A stretch of DNA of 64,000 bases from Paracoccaceae bacterium Fryx2 (GCA_032334235.1 JAVSGI010000005.1:1426001-1490000); one strand, 5' to 3'; positions 34,743 to 43,065 are shown, counted from the first letter of the stretch. The notes: generated from the sequence alone by a model not told the origin. Translations and numbers: made by a program.

Positions 34743-34919
34743 CCCGGATCCTCCGTTTGACGGCAGAGGAACCCGGCTTACCAACCCGCAGCGACCAGCA
34801 CCTTCCCCGAAATCAATCAGGCCGGTGGGGCTGCCCTCCAGACGGGCATGCCCGTCTTCCGTTCAGCCCCACCGGCCAAGGTGGTTGTCGGCACCGGCCA
34901 AGATGGTTGTCGCGCAACA

Positions 34920-34973
34920 CCCGGCGGAACAAGGGGGCGTTCACGTCAACATGACCCGCAGCCGAACGGTCGG
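34920..34973. repeat. 54-bp direct repeat, right of IS21 element
   Basis: This is identical to 32279-32332 and directly abuts the right IS end. It belongs to the coding sequence of the interrupted island gene, in the frame encoding DRSAAGHVDVNAPLFRR. Confidence 0.9.
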
Positions 34974-35632
34974 CCAACGCCGCCGTGAAGAAGGCTTGTT
35001 CAAGCTTCCGCAGCCCGGCTTCCATGCGGTCGGCTTCGCTGGCAATCGCGACGCTCTTTTGCATGTGGGCAAGGTCGTCGGGCGCGAAGGCTTCAAGCGC
35101 GGTGGAAACAAGGTTCATACGACGTTCCGGGCTGTTCACCCCGGCGAGATAGCCCGGCCCGGTGCCGATTGCCCGCGCTGTATCCAAGTCAGTGCGGCAG
35201 AGTTCGGCCAAACGCATAGGCCAATCGGGATCACCCTTCGCGGCCTGTTCACGGCAATATTGGCGAATTTCGCTGTAAACTTGGGCTTTCGACGGGTCCG
35301 GTTCAAGCACGGCGAACGCCCGTTTCTTCGCGGCGTCGGCTTCACGGTTGCCAAATCCCCGAATACTTTCAATCGACTTCGAAACTTCCTTTTTGATGTT
35401 CTGAAACAAAGCTTTCGCGCCTTCGTGCTTTGCATCGGTCGTAATCGCCGTGGATTTCGAAAGCTGTTCCAGCCGCAAAATGCCTTCCGAGATTGCGTAC
35501 TTTGCCCGCGTCGCTGCGGTGCCCGGCACGGGGTCAACCTCGTCAATATTCATGCCGAAGAAATTGACGCGATACCCGACTTCAAGACGCGCCATATCGA
35601 GAAATTCAGAATGGGCGGGGTTTGCGTTAAGG
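34920..35632 (-). pseudogene. island gene broken by two insertions
   Basis: This frame encodes ~235 residues (ANPAHSEFLDMARLEVGY ... HVDVNAPLFRR). Its 3' end is cut by the IS21 element, with the last ~15 codons now at 32235. Its 5' end is cut near 35632 by a transposase remnant, because the frame remains open upstream of the first ATG (35595) until the IS-like sequence. The protein is helical and rich in charged residues, with KKEVSKSIESIRGFG and RLAELCRTDLDTARAIG; I recognise no family. It is likely non-functional. Confidence 0.65.
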
Positions 35633-35867
35633 GCACCTCGATTTTTCCTTGTTCTCCGCTGTTCAGGGCTGGTTTGGCGGCCTGAAGGCTGCGGGAAGCG
35701 GCTTGCTGTAGTTTTCGGCGGCGTAGTTGGAGGCCATTCCGCCCGGCTATGGCGGGCCGCGGCCTCTTCGGCCTGAAGTCCGCGCCCCGGATTACGCCGG
35801 ACATGGGTTCAGGCGGCGGAGCTGGGCGAGGCGGCGCATGTTGTAAGCGAGGTTCGACCCGTGCAGG
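35620..35867 (-). mobile_element. remnant of an IS transposase 3' end
   Basis: On the minus strand, codons from 35867 read FLHGSNLAYNMRRLAQLRRL and stop at TAA 35793-35795. LAYNMRRL is a common C-terminal pattern of IS5/IS1182-type DDE transposases. The sequence between the stop and ~35620 resembles a non-coding IS end (GGGCACCTCGATTTTTCC). It is fused on one side to the integrase stump and on the other to the broken island gene, so a deletion probably removed the rest. Confidence 0.6.
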
Positions 35868-36069
35868 AAGTCTTGCCCTGCAAGGTGAAGTAAAATTCCC
35901 ATGACTTCGATACCTGTTCGACGCCCTTTGCGTTGACATGCTTCGTCACCCGCAGGAACAGCCCATCGGCAAGCTTGTCGCGAAGGCGCATGACGGTCTT
36001 GCCCGGTTCCGGCCCGTCAATCGACGCAATGAACTTGTCGTCCAGCTTCTTGTAATCCCGAAGCGACAT
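35868..36069 (-). pseudogene. truncated phage-type integrase, N-terminal stump
   Basis: About 67 codons remain of an integrase with the DUF4102-like arm-binding domain (LADGLFLRVTKHVNAKGV, SKSWEFYFTLQGKT). The catalytic tyrosine-recombinase domain is absent because the transposase remnant replaces it after GKT. It lies 150 bp from the right attachment repeat, the expected place for an integrase gene of a tRNA-targeted element. Confidence 0.75.
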
Positions 36070-36420
36070 GCCGAAACCCCTTTGCCTAAGCGTTGCCTAA
36101 GCAATAACGCAGAAGTAGGCGGTCAAGTCCAGACAGCGACAGACGAAACAATGCCGCAAGCAATTGGAAACAATAGGTATTTCAGACGACCCCAGACGGT
36201 AGCAGACATACTAATGGACGCCCTACGGGCTGCCACTTTTCCCCATCCTGCTGCCGGTTGACCGAAAACCGCAAGACTGTCTTTCCACAGACAGGCCCGC
36301 AAGTCGATTGGCCGGGTAGCGACCTGCCTTTGGTCCTGTGACCAGGAATGGGCGGCCGTGGCGTCAGCGCCCTGTGGTCGGCCGCCCGACCCTTCGGCCC
36401 GGGCGAAAGGCTGTCGTGCC
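36070..36420. other. island right end and following intergenic DNA
   Basis: The segment contains TTGCCTAAGC-type direct repeats just upstream of the integrase start (candidate arm sites), the attR repeat, and ~180 bp of host sequence before the chemoreceptor gene. No gene was supported. Confidence 0.5.
36221..36237 (+). repeat. attR: 17-bp repeat of the tRNA-Glu 3' end
   Basis: CCCTACGGGCTGCCACT is identical to 30911-30927. Only the tRNA 3' end is repeated here; the upstream part of the tRNA is missing, as expected for the distal junction. Confidence 0.85.
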
Positions 36421-37605
36421 TTAGGCGTGCGTTCTGCGGTGCCGCCGCGACGATGGCAGATGATAGAGGCCCTGGCGGTCCTTGACGCTTTGCGGCCCGG
36501 GCGCGGGCTTGCCCGGATCGGCCGACGCCGAGGTCATCGTCTGGCCGACCTGGTCGAGACGCTGGATCGCCCGGTTGATCTGCTCGACCCCGATGGTCTG
36601 CTCGTGGCAGGACGCCGCGATTTCCGACACCAGTTTCGAGGTGCGCTGGATGTCGGGGACCAGCCTGCTCAGGCTCTCGCCCGCGTGCTCCGAAATTCCG
36701 AGCGTCTTGTCCGCCAGCGCCCCGATCTCGCCCGACGCAAGGTCCACCCGTTCCGCGAGTTTGCGAACCTCTTGCGCCACGACGGCAAAGCCGCGCCCGT
36801 GTTCGCCGACGCGGGCCGCCTCGATCGCCGCGTTCAGTGCCAGCAGATCGGTCTGGCGCGCAATCTCCTGCACGACCTGCACCTTGTCGACGATTGTGCG
36901 GATCGCCTCGACCGACCGGCCGACCGCTTCGCCGCCCGCCCTGGCACTTTCGGCCGCCTGACCGGCCGCCCGCTCGGTCTCGGCCGCATTGTCGGCATTC
37001 TGGCGGATATTGGCGGTAATCTCTTCCATCGCCGACGAGGCTTCGCTCAGCGACTGCGACAGGTTCGCCGCCACCGCGCGTTCGGCGCTCATCCGCTCCT
37101 GCTCGGCCTGCACTGCGGCGAAATAGGTCGAGATCGAATAGTCCATGTCGAGGATCGACAGCTTGATGATCCGCCCCAGCATCGCAGTGGCATGGGCGAC
37201 CCGCCGACGGCTGACCAGCCCGCGACCCAGCAGCACCGGCAGCATGGTCCGCACCGCCTCTTCAAGGATCAGCGAATAGGCCCCGAGATACCAGCGCGGA
37301 TCAAGCCCGATGCGGGCATGGGCACTCCCGATCCGCGATACTTCCGTGACATAATCCTCGTCGACGCCGCCACTGGTCAGGCGCTTCCAGTGCTGGCTCT
37401 GCTTGGCATGGGCCGCGTCGATCCGTGCGGGGTCGGAAAAGAAGCTGGCCGCACCGGGCGTCTTTCGCACCTGATCATAGAAGGCAACCAGCCCGCGCTC
37501 CACCGCGGCTTCGAAAAGGTCGCCATGCCGGGCAACCTCTGCGAGATCCTGTTCGGTGATCCGAAGGAAGGCGAGACGTTCGCCAAGTGTGCCGATAGTG
37601 CTCAT
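36421..37605 (-). CDS. globin-coupled methyl-accepting chemotaxis protein
   Basis: This 394-residue soluble chemoreceptor has an N-terminal protoglobin domain (residues ~1-170) and a C-terminal signalling domain, with no transmembrane segment. The proximal haem histidine is probably H96 in [18 protein letters not shown], as in HemAT. The signalling hairpin tip is visible in [20 protein letters not shown] and [17 protein letters not shown]. It likely senses O2 and signals to CheA in the cytoplasm. ATG 37605 gives the expected globin start; a GTG/ATG upstream would extend it. Confidence 0.92.
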   Translation of the reverse strand: MSTIGTLGERLAFLRITEQDLAEVARHGDLFEAAVERGLVAFYDQVRKTPGAASFFSDPARIDAAHAKQSQHWKRLTSGGVDEDYVTEVSRIGSAHARIGLDPRWYLGAYSLILEEAVRTMLPVLLGRGLVSRRRVAHATAMLGRIIKLSILDMDYSISTYFAAVQAEQERMSAERAVAANLSQSLSEASSAMEEITANIRQNADNAAETERAAGQAAESARAGGEAVGRSVEAIRTIVDKVQVVQEIARQTDLLALNAAIEAARVGEHGRGFAVVAQEVRKLAERVDLASGEIGALADKTLGISEHAGESLSRLVPDIQRTSKLVSEIAASCHEQTIGVEQINRAIQRLDQVGQTMTSASADPGKPAPGPQSVKDRQGLYHLPSSRRHRRTHA

Positions 37606-37813
37606 TCCGTCTCTCTTTCTGACGCGACCGATGCTCTCTCGATAGGCCACATTCGGAAAGAACTCATGAATCCCGGTTGGTTCTCACCGGCCGCGCGGGC
37701 AACGAAGGTGCCGGATTTTCGGGTGCATTTGACCCATCCTCGGCCCCATCGGTGCCATGGCGGCAGGCAGGCCGGAAGCGGGCGCCGCCCAGCCGGCAGA
37801 GCGGACAACCGCC

Positions 37814-37854
37814 CTTTCTCATTGGCCCAAATATCCCCGCCGGAGGCTCCGCCC
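37814..37854 (-). repeat. dispersed intergenic repeat, copy D
   Basis: Read on the minus strand this is GGCGGAGCCTCCGGCGGGGA then TATTTGGGCCAATGAGAAAG, just after the coaBC stop. The core and tail match the copies at 18967, 58029 and, more loosely, 1294. Confidence 0.65.
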
Positions 37855-37860
37855 GACCCG

Positions 37861-39057
37861 CTAGGCCAGCGCCTCGGCGATCCGCCCCGCCAGTCGCCGC
37901 GCCACCGCGTCCTTGGCCATCCGCGGCCAGACCTCCGCCCCGTCGGCAGTGATCACCGTCACCGCGTTTTCCGCCCCGCCCATGATGCCGCTGCCGGGCG
38001 ACACGTCATTCGCCACGATCCAGTCGCAGCCCTTGCGCAGGCGCTTGGCGGTGGCATGGGCCAGCACGTCGTCGGTCTCGGCGGCAAAACCCACCACCAG
38101 CCGGGGACGCCCGGCGGCCATCTGCGCGATGGTTGCCAGAATATCGGGATTCTCGGCAAACTCCAGTGCGGGGGGGCGGCCGGTGGCGTCCTTCTTCAGC
38201 TTCGACCCCGCGGCATTGGCCACCCGCCAGTCGGCCACGGCAGCGGCAAAAACCGCGGCCTCTGCGGGCAGCGCCGCCTGCACCGCCACCAGCATCTGCC
38301 GCGCGGTTTCCACCCGCACCACCCGCACCCCGCCCGGCGGCGGCACCTGCGCGGGCCCGGTCACGAAGGTGACCTCCGCCCCCAGCGCGGCCAGCGCCGC
38401 CGCCAGCGCCGAGCCCTGCGCGCCCGAGGAGCGGTTGGCGATGTAGCGCACCGGGTCGATCGGCTCATGCGTCGGGCCCGAGGTCACCAGCACATGCCGC
38501 CCCGACAGCGGCCCGGCCCCGAAGGCCGCCTCCACGGCCGCCACGATCTCCAGCGGTTCGGCCATCCGCCCCGGCCCGTATTCGCCGCAGGCCATGTCGC
38601 CCTCGTTCGGCCCGACCACCAGGACCCCGTCGCCGCGCAAGCTCGCCAGATTGCGCCGGGTGGCGGGATGCTCCCACATCCGCACGTTCATCGCGGGGGC
38701 GACCAGCACCCGCTTGTCGGTGGCCAGCAGCAGGGTCGAGGCGAGATCGTCGGCCACCCCCGCTGCCATCCGCGCCATCAGATCTGCGGTCGCCGGAGCC
38801 ACCACCACCAGATCGGCGCTGCGCGACAGCTGGATGTGCCCCATCTCGGCTTCGCTCGTCAGATCGAACAGGTCGCGGAACACCTTGACCCCGGCCAAAG
38901 CCGACACCGAAAGCGGCGTGACAAACTCTCCCCCCGCCCGCGTCAGCACCGGGGTCACCGCCACGCCCCGCTCGCGCAGGCGGCGGATCAGGTCGAGCGA
39001 CTTGTGGGCCGCAATGCCGCCGCCGATGATCAGAAGAACCCGTTTGCCCGCCAGCAT
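37861..39057 (-). CDS. coaBC: bifunctional phosphopantothenoylcysteine decarboxylase/synthetase
   Basis: This 398-residue enzyme carries out two steps of coenzyme A synthesis. The N-terminal flavoprotein (CoaC, residues 1-190) has LLIIGGGIAAHKSLDLI, the catalytic histidine in EMGHIQLSRSADL and the VAPAMNVRMWEHPAT loop. The C-terminal CoaB domain has VLVTSGPTHEPIDPVRYI and the lysine motif ...KLKKDA. Length matches the family. Confidence 0.95.
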   Translation of the reverse strand: MLAGKRVLLIIGGGIAAHKSLDLIRRLRERGVAVTPVLTRAGGEFVTPLSVSALAGVKVFRDLFDLTSEAEMGHIQLSRSADLVVVAPATADLMARMAAGVADDLASTLLLATDKRVLVAPAMNVRMWEHPATRRNLASLRGDGVLVVGPNEGDMACGEYGPGRMAEPLEIVAAVEAAFGAGPLSGRHVLVTSGPTHEPIDPVRYIANRSSGAQGSALAAALAALGAEVTFVTGPAQVPPPGGVRVVRVETARQMLVAVQAALPAEAAVFAAAVADWRVANAAGSKLKKDATGRPPALEFAENPDILATIAQMAAGRPRLVVGFAAETDDVLAHATAKRLRKGCDWIVANDVSPGSGIMGGAENAVTVITADGAEVWPRMAKDAVARRLAGRIAEALA

Positions 39058-39151
39058 CGCCCAACCCCCTGAAACCTGAGGTCAGGTGTAGAAGCGGCGC
39101 GCGGCGAACTCAACCTCTACCACCCCGATCCGGCGCCGGGCCGCCGGGTGC

Positions 39152-39202
39152 CCAAGACTTTTAAGCAAAAGTCTTGGAAAAATCTTGCTTCAAGATTTTT
39201 CC
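39152..39202 (-). terminator. double hairpin terminator after the ChaN-like gene
   Basis: Two perfect hairpins are fused: CCAAGACTTTT/AAAAGTCTTGG (39152-39177) and GGAAAAATCTTG/CAAGATTTTTCC (39176-39202). The A/T-rich stem read on the minus strand resembles an intrinsic terminator, and it overlaps the end of the ChaN-like gene. It could also act on transcripts from the other side. Confidence 0.65.
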
Positions 39203-40041
39203 GGCTCGAATGCGGCGCAGGGGTCTTCGCGCGCGGCAGGCGCCGTGACGATCCACAGGTCGAACGGCGCAGCCAGCGCCGGGGCCTCTTCCAGCAGCCC
39301 GACCGACAGCACAGTGACCTGCGGCGCCGCCAGCGCCAGCGCCGCGGGCATCCCCCGGTCGCGGCGGGCATGGCCGTTGCCGGTGATCACCGCCACCGGG
39401 CCGCCGGTGTCCTGCAGCGCCTGCAGCGCGGCGCGTGCCAGCACGGCGTCGCGCAACCGCTGCACCGCGACGAAGCCCGGCAGCAGGTCGGCGGGCAGCG
39501 CGTTGCAATGGGCCTCGGCCTGTTCAGCCTCGCGCGCCGCCTGGTCGGCCGGGGCGAGGGCGTCTGCCAGACCGAAGCGACCCGCCTCGGGCCCGAAGGC
39601 CGCCACCGGGCCTGCGCCGATCGCCGACCGCGCCTCGTCGCGCGGCACGGCCGCACCATAGATCCGGGCTTGCGGTGCGGCGGTGAAGATCGGGGCATAC
39701 ATCGCAAAATCCGGCCAGCCAGAGGAGTCCCACTCCAGCGCCCGGCCCAGCGCCACCGGATCGGCCAGCAGCGCAGGCGTCACCCGCGCCGCCTGCGCCT
39801 CGGTCAGCATCTCGAACACGATAGCGGCGGGCTGCAGGGCCCGGACCGCAACGGCCTGATGCTGATGGTGAACCGCGTTGTCATGCACCTCGCCCAGCAC
39901 GATCACATCCGCGCCACGCGCGCCCAGAGCGTCCAGAGCATCCGGCTGCACTTCCGAAGCCCGGGCGAACCCTGACCAGATCAGCGCGACAATCGCCGCG
40001 CGCGCCACCAAGGCCACCGGATGCACCCGTTTCATTTTCAT
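39190..40041 (-). CDS. ChaN family haem-binding-type lipoprotein/periplasmic protein
   Basis: This 283-residue protein has a signal-like hydrophobic N-terminus (ALVARAAIVALIWSGFARA) without an obvious lipobox. The ChaN/EreA-like domain follows with ADVIVLGEVHDNAVHHQHQ near residue 45, EMLTEAQAARV and VAVITGNGHARRDRGMPA near residue 220. Family members bind haem or iron at the cell envelope. The GEVHDN and GNGHAR histidines are present. Function is inferred from family only. Confidence 0.82.
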   Translation of the reverse strand: MKMKRVHPVALVARAAIVALIWSGFARASEVQPDALDALGARGADVIVLGEVHDNAVHHQHQAVAVRALQPAAIVFEMLTEAQAARVTPALLADPVALGRALEWDSSGWPDFAMYAPIFTAAPQARIYGAAVPRDEARSAIGAGPVAAFGPEAGRFGLADALAPADQAAREAEQAEAHCNALPADLLPGFVAVQRLRDAVLARAALQALQDTGGPVAVITGNGHARRDRGMPAALALAAPQVTVLSVGLLEEAPALAAPFDLWIVTAPAAREDPCAAFEPEKS

Positions 40042-40916
40042 TGCAGGAAGTGATGCACTTCCCGCGACTGCATTTCAAGACTGCGGCGCAGCTTGCCGAA
40101 CGCGGACGCCTCCAGCTGACGAACCCGCTCCTTCGAAAGCCCCAGCTCGGCACCCAGGCTTTCCAGAGTGCGCGGCGTGTCGCGCAGCTTGCGTTCGGTC
40201 ACGATGAACCGTTCGCGCGCATTCAGCCCGCCCATCGCCGCCACCAACCAGCCGCGCAGCCTAGCCGCGTCATGCGTGCCCTCGACCACCTCGGCGGCCT
40301 GCGGGCCGTCATCTTCCAGCGCGTCGATCCATTCGCGGCCCTCGTCCTCCGAAGACTGCGTTGCATTCAGCGAGAAATCCGACCCCGACAGCCGCCCCTC
40401 CATCATCTCGACATCGGCCATCGACACGCCGACCTCGTGCGCCACCAGTTCGCGCAGCTGGTGCCCGTCCAGACGTTCGCCGCGCTGCGCCGCCTCGCGT
40501 TCCAGCTTGGCCTGAACCCGGCGCATGTTGAAGAACAGCGCCTTCTGGCTGGATGTCGATCCGGTCCGCACCATCGACCAGTTGCGCATCACGTAATCCT
40601 GGATCGAGGCCTTGATCCACCACACCGCATAGGTCGAGAACCGCACGCCGCGATCAGGGTCGAACTTGTCGGCCGCCTTCATCAGGCCCAGCGAGGCCTC
40701 CTGGATCAGGTCGTTCATCGGCGCGCCGTAGCGGCGGAACTTCGAAGCCATCGAGATCGCCAGCCGCATGTAGGCGGTGATCAGGCGGTGCAGCGCCGCC
40801 TCGTCGCGCTGGTCGCGCCAGGCATAGGCCAGCCGCAACTCGGTTTCCGCATCGAGCAGTTCTGCCTTCATCGCCTTGCGGGACATGGATTGGTCGGTAT
40901 AAGCGTCGAGTGCCAT
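40038..40916 (-). CDS. rpoH: RNA polymerase sigma-32 family factor (RpoHII-like)
   Basis: This 292-residue sigma factor directs RNA polymerase to heat-shock or photooxidative-stress promoters. Region 2 (LIQEASLGLMKAADKFDPDR, RFSTYAVWWIKASIQDYV) and the RpoH box (SMVRTGSTSSQKALFFNMRR) are clear. Region 4 ends in TLESLGAELGLSKERVRQLE. Rhodobacter species have two RpoH proteins; as I recall, RpoHI has SLVKLGTTSAQKKLFF in the RpoH box, so this sequence is closer to RpoHII. An RpoE-type promoter upstream supports that. ATG 40937 is an alternative start. Confidence 0.9.
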   Translation of the reverse strand: MALDAYTDQSMSRKAMKAELLDAETELRLAYAWRDQRDEAALHRLITAYMRLAISMASKFRRYGAPMNDLIQEASLGLMKAADKFDPDRGVRFSTYAVWWIKASIQDYVMRNWSMVRTGSTSSQKALFFNMRRVQAKLEREAAQRGERLDGHQLRELVAHEVGVSMADVEMMEGRLSGSDFSLNATQSSEDEGREWIDALEDDGPQAAEVVEGTHDAARLRGWLVAAMGGLNARERFIVTERKLRDTPRTLESLGAELGLSKERVRQLEASAFGKLRRSLEMQSREVHHFLQ

Positions 40917-40953
40917 CAGATACCCCCTCTCGGCCATTTTGCCGTCTTCGAGA

Positions 40954-40983
40954 AACCTACGAGGCAAGTCCGTGAGCGGATCA
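40954..40983 (-). promoter_or_regulatory. putative RpoE (group IV sigma) promoter for rpoH
   Basis: On the minus strand TGATCC (40978-40983) is followed after exactly 18 bp by TAGGTT (40954-40959), about 40 bp before the rpoH start. Rhodobacter RpoE promoters have TGATCC near -35 and a TA-rich -10 at this spacing, and the rpoHII gene of R. sphaeroides is a known RpoE target. The -35 element lies inside the first codons of the divergent cobU gene. Confidence 0.65.
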
Positions 40984-41532
40984 CCGGAATATATCGATTT
41001 CCTGCCACATCTTTCATTTGTGATCGGCGGGGCCAGGTCTGGCAAGTCACGCATCGGAGAGGCGCTGGTGACCGCGACCGGACGCCGCCGCATCTACATC
41101 GCCACCGCCGAAGCCTGGGACGACGAAATGCGCGCCCGCATCAGCGAGCATCGCTGCGACCGGGGCGGCGGATGGCAGACGGTGGAGGCGCCGCGCGACC
41201 TCTGCGGCGCTTTGTCGCAGGCTCCGGCGACTGCCTGCATTCTGGTCGATTGCGCAACGCTGTGGCTGACCAACCACATGCTGGCCGAGGCCGATCTCGA
41301 TGCCGAAACAGACCGGCTGCTGGCCGCCCTTGCCGCCTGCGCCGCCCCGGTCGTCATGGTCAGCAACGAGGTCGGCTGGTCCATCGTGCCCGACAATGCG
41401 CTTGCCCGCCGCTTTCGCGATGCGCAGGGGCGGCTGAACCAAAGGCTGGCAGCGCAGGCGGGGCTGGTGCTGGCGGTGATGGCCGGCCTGCCGCTGGTGC
41501 TGAAGGGGCGGATGCCGCGGGGGCTGGCTTGA
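40972..41532 (+). CDS. cobU: adenosylcobinamide kinase/adenosylcobinamide-phosphate guanylyltransferase
   Basis: This 186-residue enzyme (CobU/CobP) phosphorylates adenosylcobinamide and transfers GMP to it in late cobalamin synthesis. The P-loop is VIGGARSGKSRIGE near residue 18, followed by YIATAEAWDDEMRARISEHR and the second motif VDCATLWLTN. The GTG start at 40972 has GAGG at a suitable distance and gives the usual family length; an ATG at 40939 would overlap rpoH regulatory DNA. The downstream phosphatase is coupled by a TTGA overlap. Confidence 0.93.
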   Translation: MSGSPEYIDFLPHLSFVIGGARSGKSRIGEALVTATGRRRIYIATAEAWDDEMRARISEHRCDRGGGWQTVEAPRDLCGALSQAPATACILVDCATLWLTNHMLAEADLDAETDRLLAALAACAAPVVMVSNEVGWSIVPDNALARRFRDAQGRLNQRLAAQAGLVLAVMAGLPLVLKGRMPRGLA

Positions 41533-42107
41533 CCCGGCTCTGGTGGGTGCGCCACGGGCCGACGCATCAGAAAACCTTCGTCGGCTGGCGCGACGTGCCC
41601 GCCGACCTGTCGGACACACGGCAGATCGCCCGGCTGAACGCGCATCTGCCGCAAGGCGCACTGCTGGTCGCCTCCGACCTGATCCGTGCCTCTGCCACCG
41701 CCGACACGCTGGGCATGGGGCGCGAGCGCCTGCCCGACGCCCCCGCCCTGCGCGAGTTCAACCTCGGCGACTGGGACGGCCGCCATTACAGCGACGTGGC
41801 CAAGACCGACCCGAAGCTCAGCCGCGCCTATTGGGAGGCGCCGGGCGACGTGGCCCCGCCGAACGGCGAAAGCTGGAACGCCGCCGCCGCGCGGGTCGGC
41901 GGGCATGTGGCGCAGGTGTTGCAGGCCCATGCCGGGCGCGACATCGTGCTGGTGGCGCATGTCGGCGTGATCCTGACGCAGGTGCAGGCGGCGCTGGGCA
42001 TCAGCCCCTATCAGGCGCTGGCCTACAAGATCGACAACCTGTCGGTGACATGCATCGACCATGACGGCACCGGCTGGCAGGTTCGGGCGATCAATCACAC
42101 GCCGTGA
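41529..42107 (+). CDS. histidine phosphatase family protein (CobC/phosphoglycerate-mutase-like)
   Basis: This 192-residue protein has the RHG phosphatase signature WWVRHGPTHQKTF at its start with the phospho-accepting histidine, ASDLIRASATADTL, the REFNLGDWDG segment and a second histidine in DIVLVAHVGVILTQ. Being translationally coupled to cobU it may be alpha-ribazole phosphatase (CobC). The TTG start is the only one that retains the complete first strand. Confidence 0.82.
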   Translation: MTRLWWVRHGPTHQKTFVGWRDVPADLSDTRQIARLNAHLPQGALLVASDLIRASATADTLGMGRERLPDAPALREFNLGDWDGRHYSDVAKTDPKLSRAYWEAPGDVAPPNGESWNAAAARVGGHVAQVLQAHAGRDIVLVAHVGVILTQVQAALGISPYQALAYKIDNLSVTCIDHDGTGWQVRAINHTP

Positions 42108-42183
42108 TGCCCGCCGTCACAAATCCGCGCTTCCGGCGCGCGCCGCCCTCGCCTAGCCTCGGGCGACATGAACGGAGCATCCC

Positions 42184-43065
42184 ATGACCTACGATCTTGC
42201 CATCGGTGACCGTGCCTATTCCAGCTGGTCGCTGCGGGGCTGGCTGATGTTCGACGCCTTCGGCATTCCGGTCCGCACCCAAACCGCCCGGCTTTACACC
42301 GACGAACTGCCGCAGCTTCTGGCCGACTTTCCGCCCGCCCGCACCGTGCCCGTGATGCGCGCGCCCGATGGCGCGGTGGTGCCCGAAACCATCGCGATCG
42401 CCGAGGAACTGGCCTCGCGCCACCCCGAAGCCGGGATCTGGCCCGCCGACGCCCGCGCCCGCGCCGCAGCAAGGGTGCTGGCGGCCGAGATGCACGCAGG
42501 CTTCACCGCGCTGCGCAGCCATTGCCCGATGAACCTGCGCGTCAGCTATCAGGGGTGCGAGCCGACCGACGCGGTGCTGGCCGATCTGGCGCGGCTGGAA
42601 ACGCTGTGGGCCTGGGCGCGGGCGCAGACCGGGTCGCAAGGCCCGTGGCTCTGCGGGGAATACAGCGCCGCCGACGCCTTTTTCGCACCGGCGGCCGGCC
42701 GCATCGCCACCTACAACCTGCCCGTCGGCCCCGGGGCGGCCACCTATGTCGCGGCCCACCTTGCCCACCCGTCTTTCCGCCGCTGGCGCGCGATGGGCAT
42801 GGTCGATGGCGCCGATCAGGATTTCTACCGCCGAGATATTGCCCGCCGCCCGTGGCCCGGCCCCGCCCCGCTGCCCGCCCGCGCCGTGGCACATGGCCCC
42901 TCGGTCAACCCGGCCTGCCCCTATTCCGGCGATCCGGTCACCAACTTCATGGAGATGGGCGGCAGGGTCTGGGGCTTCTGCAACCCGTTCTGCCGCGACA
43001 AGACCTTGGCCGACCCCGGGGCCTGGCCGAAGTTCACGGCCCTTCAGGCCATTTACACTTCCTAA
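42184..43065 (+). CDS. glutathione S-transferase with C-terminal cysteine module
   Basis: This 293-residue protein begins with a thioredoxin-fold GST N-domain (AIGDRAYSSWSLRGWLMFDA, VPVMRAPDGAVVPETIAIAE) and a helical C-domain up to ~residue 235. From residue 240 it continues with ~54 residues, NPACPYSGDPVTNF ... RVWGFCNPFCRDKT, holding cysteines at 245, 266 and 270. The tail resembles a YHS- or zinc-ribbon-like metal-binding module and is not part of the normal GST fold. Ser in YSSWS is the likely glutathione-activating residue. Substrate unknown. Confidence 0.85.
   Translation: MTYDLAIGDRAYSSWSLRGWLMFDAFGIPVRTQTARLYTDELPQLLADFPPARTVPVMRAPDGAVVPETIAIAEELASRHPEAGIWPADARARAAARVLAAEMHAGFTALRSHCPMNLRVSYQGCEPTDAVLADLARLETLWAWARAQTGSQGPWLCGEYSAADAFFAPAAGRIATYNLPVGPGAATYVAAHLAHPSFRRWRAMGMVDGADQDFYRRDIARRPWPGPAPLPARAVAHGPSVNPACPYSGDPVTNFMEMGGRVWGFCNPFCRDKTLADPGAWPKFTALQAIYTS

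Larger units (their letters stand above)
32333..34919 (-). mobile_element. IS21-family insertion sequence
   Basis: This is a 2,587-bp element carrying istA and istB on the minus strand. The ends are TGTAGCGCGTCAACCA at the left and, reverse-complemented, TGTTGCGCGACAACCA at the right (14 of 16 matching). Each end also has internal copies of G[T/A]CAACCA followed by TTGGCCGG, the multiple terminal repeats typical of IS21. Both genes are intact, so the element may be active. Confidence 0.9.
30928..36237. mobile_element. decayed integrative element in tRNA-Glu
   Basis: This is a ~5.3-kb segment bounded by the 17-bp direct repeats at 30911-30927 and 36221-36237. Next to the right repeat is the 5' stump of a phage-type integrase gene. 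The contents are visibly less GC-rich than the flanks in the hypothetical genes. An IS21-family element (32333-34919) and the tail of another transposase (35620-35867) have inserted, and a cargo gene is broken at both ends. With only ~67 integrase codons left, the element cannot excise by itself. Confidence 0.85.

Noticed and set aside
36358-39072. A 904-codon open frame opposite the chemoreceptor and coaBC
   Set aside because: It spans two unrelated genes and an intergenic repeat and shows no protein-like pattern.
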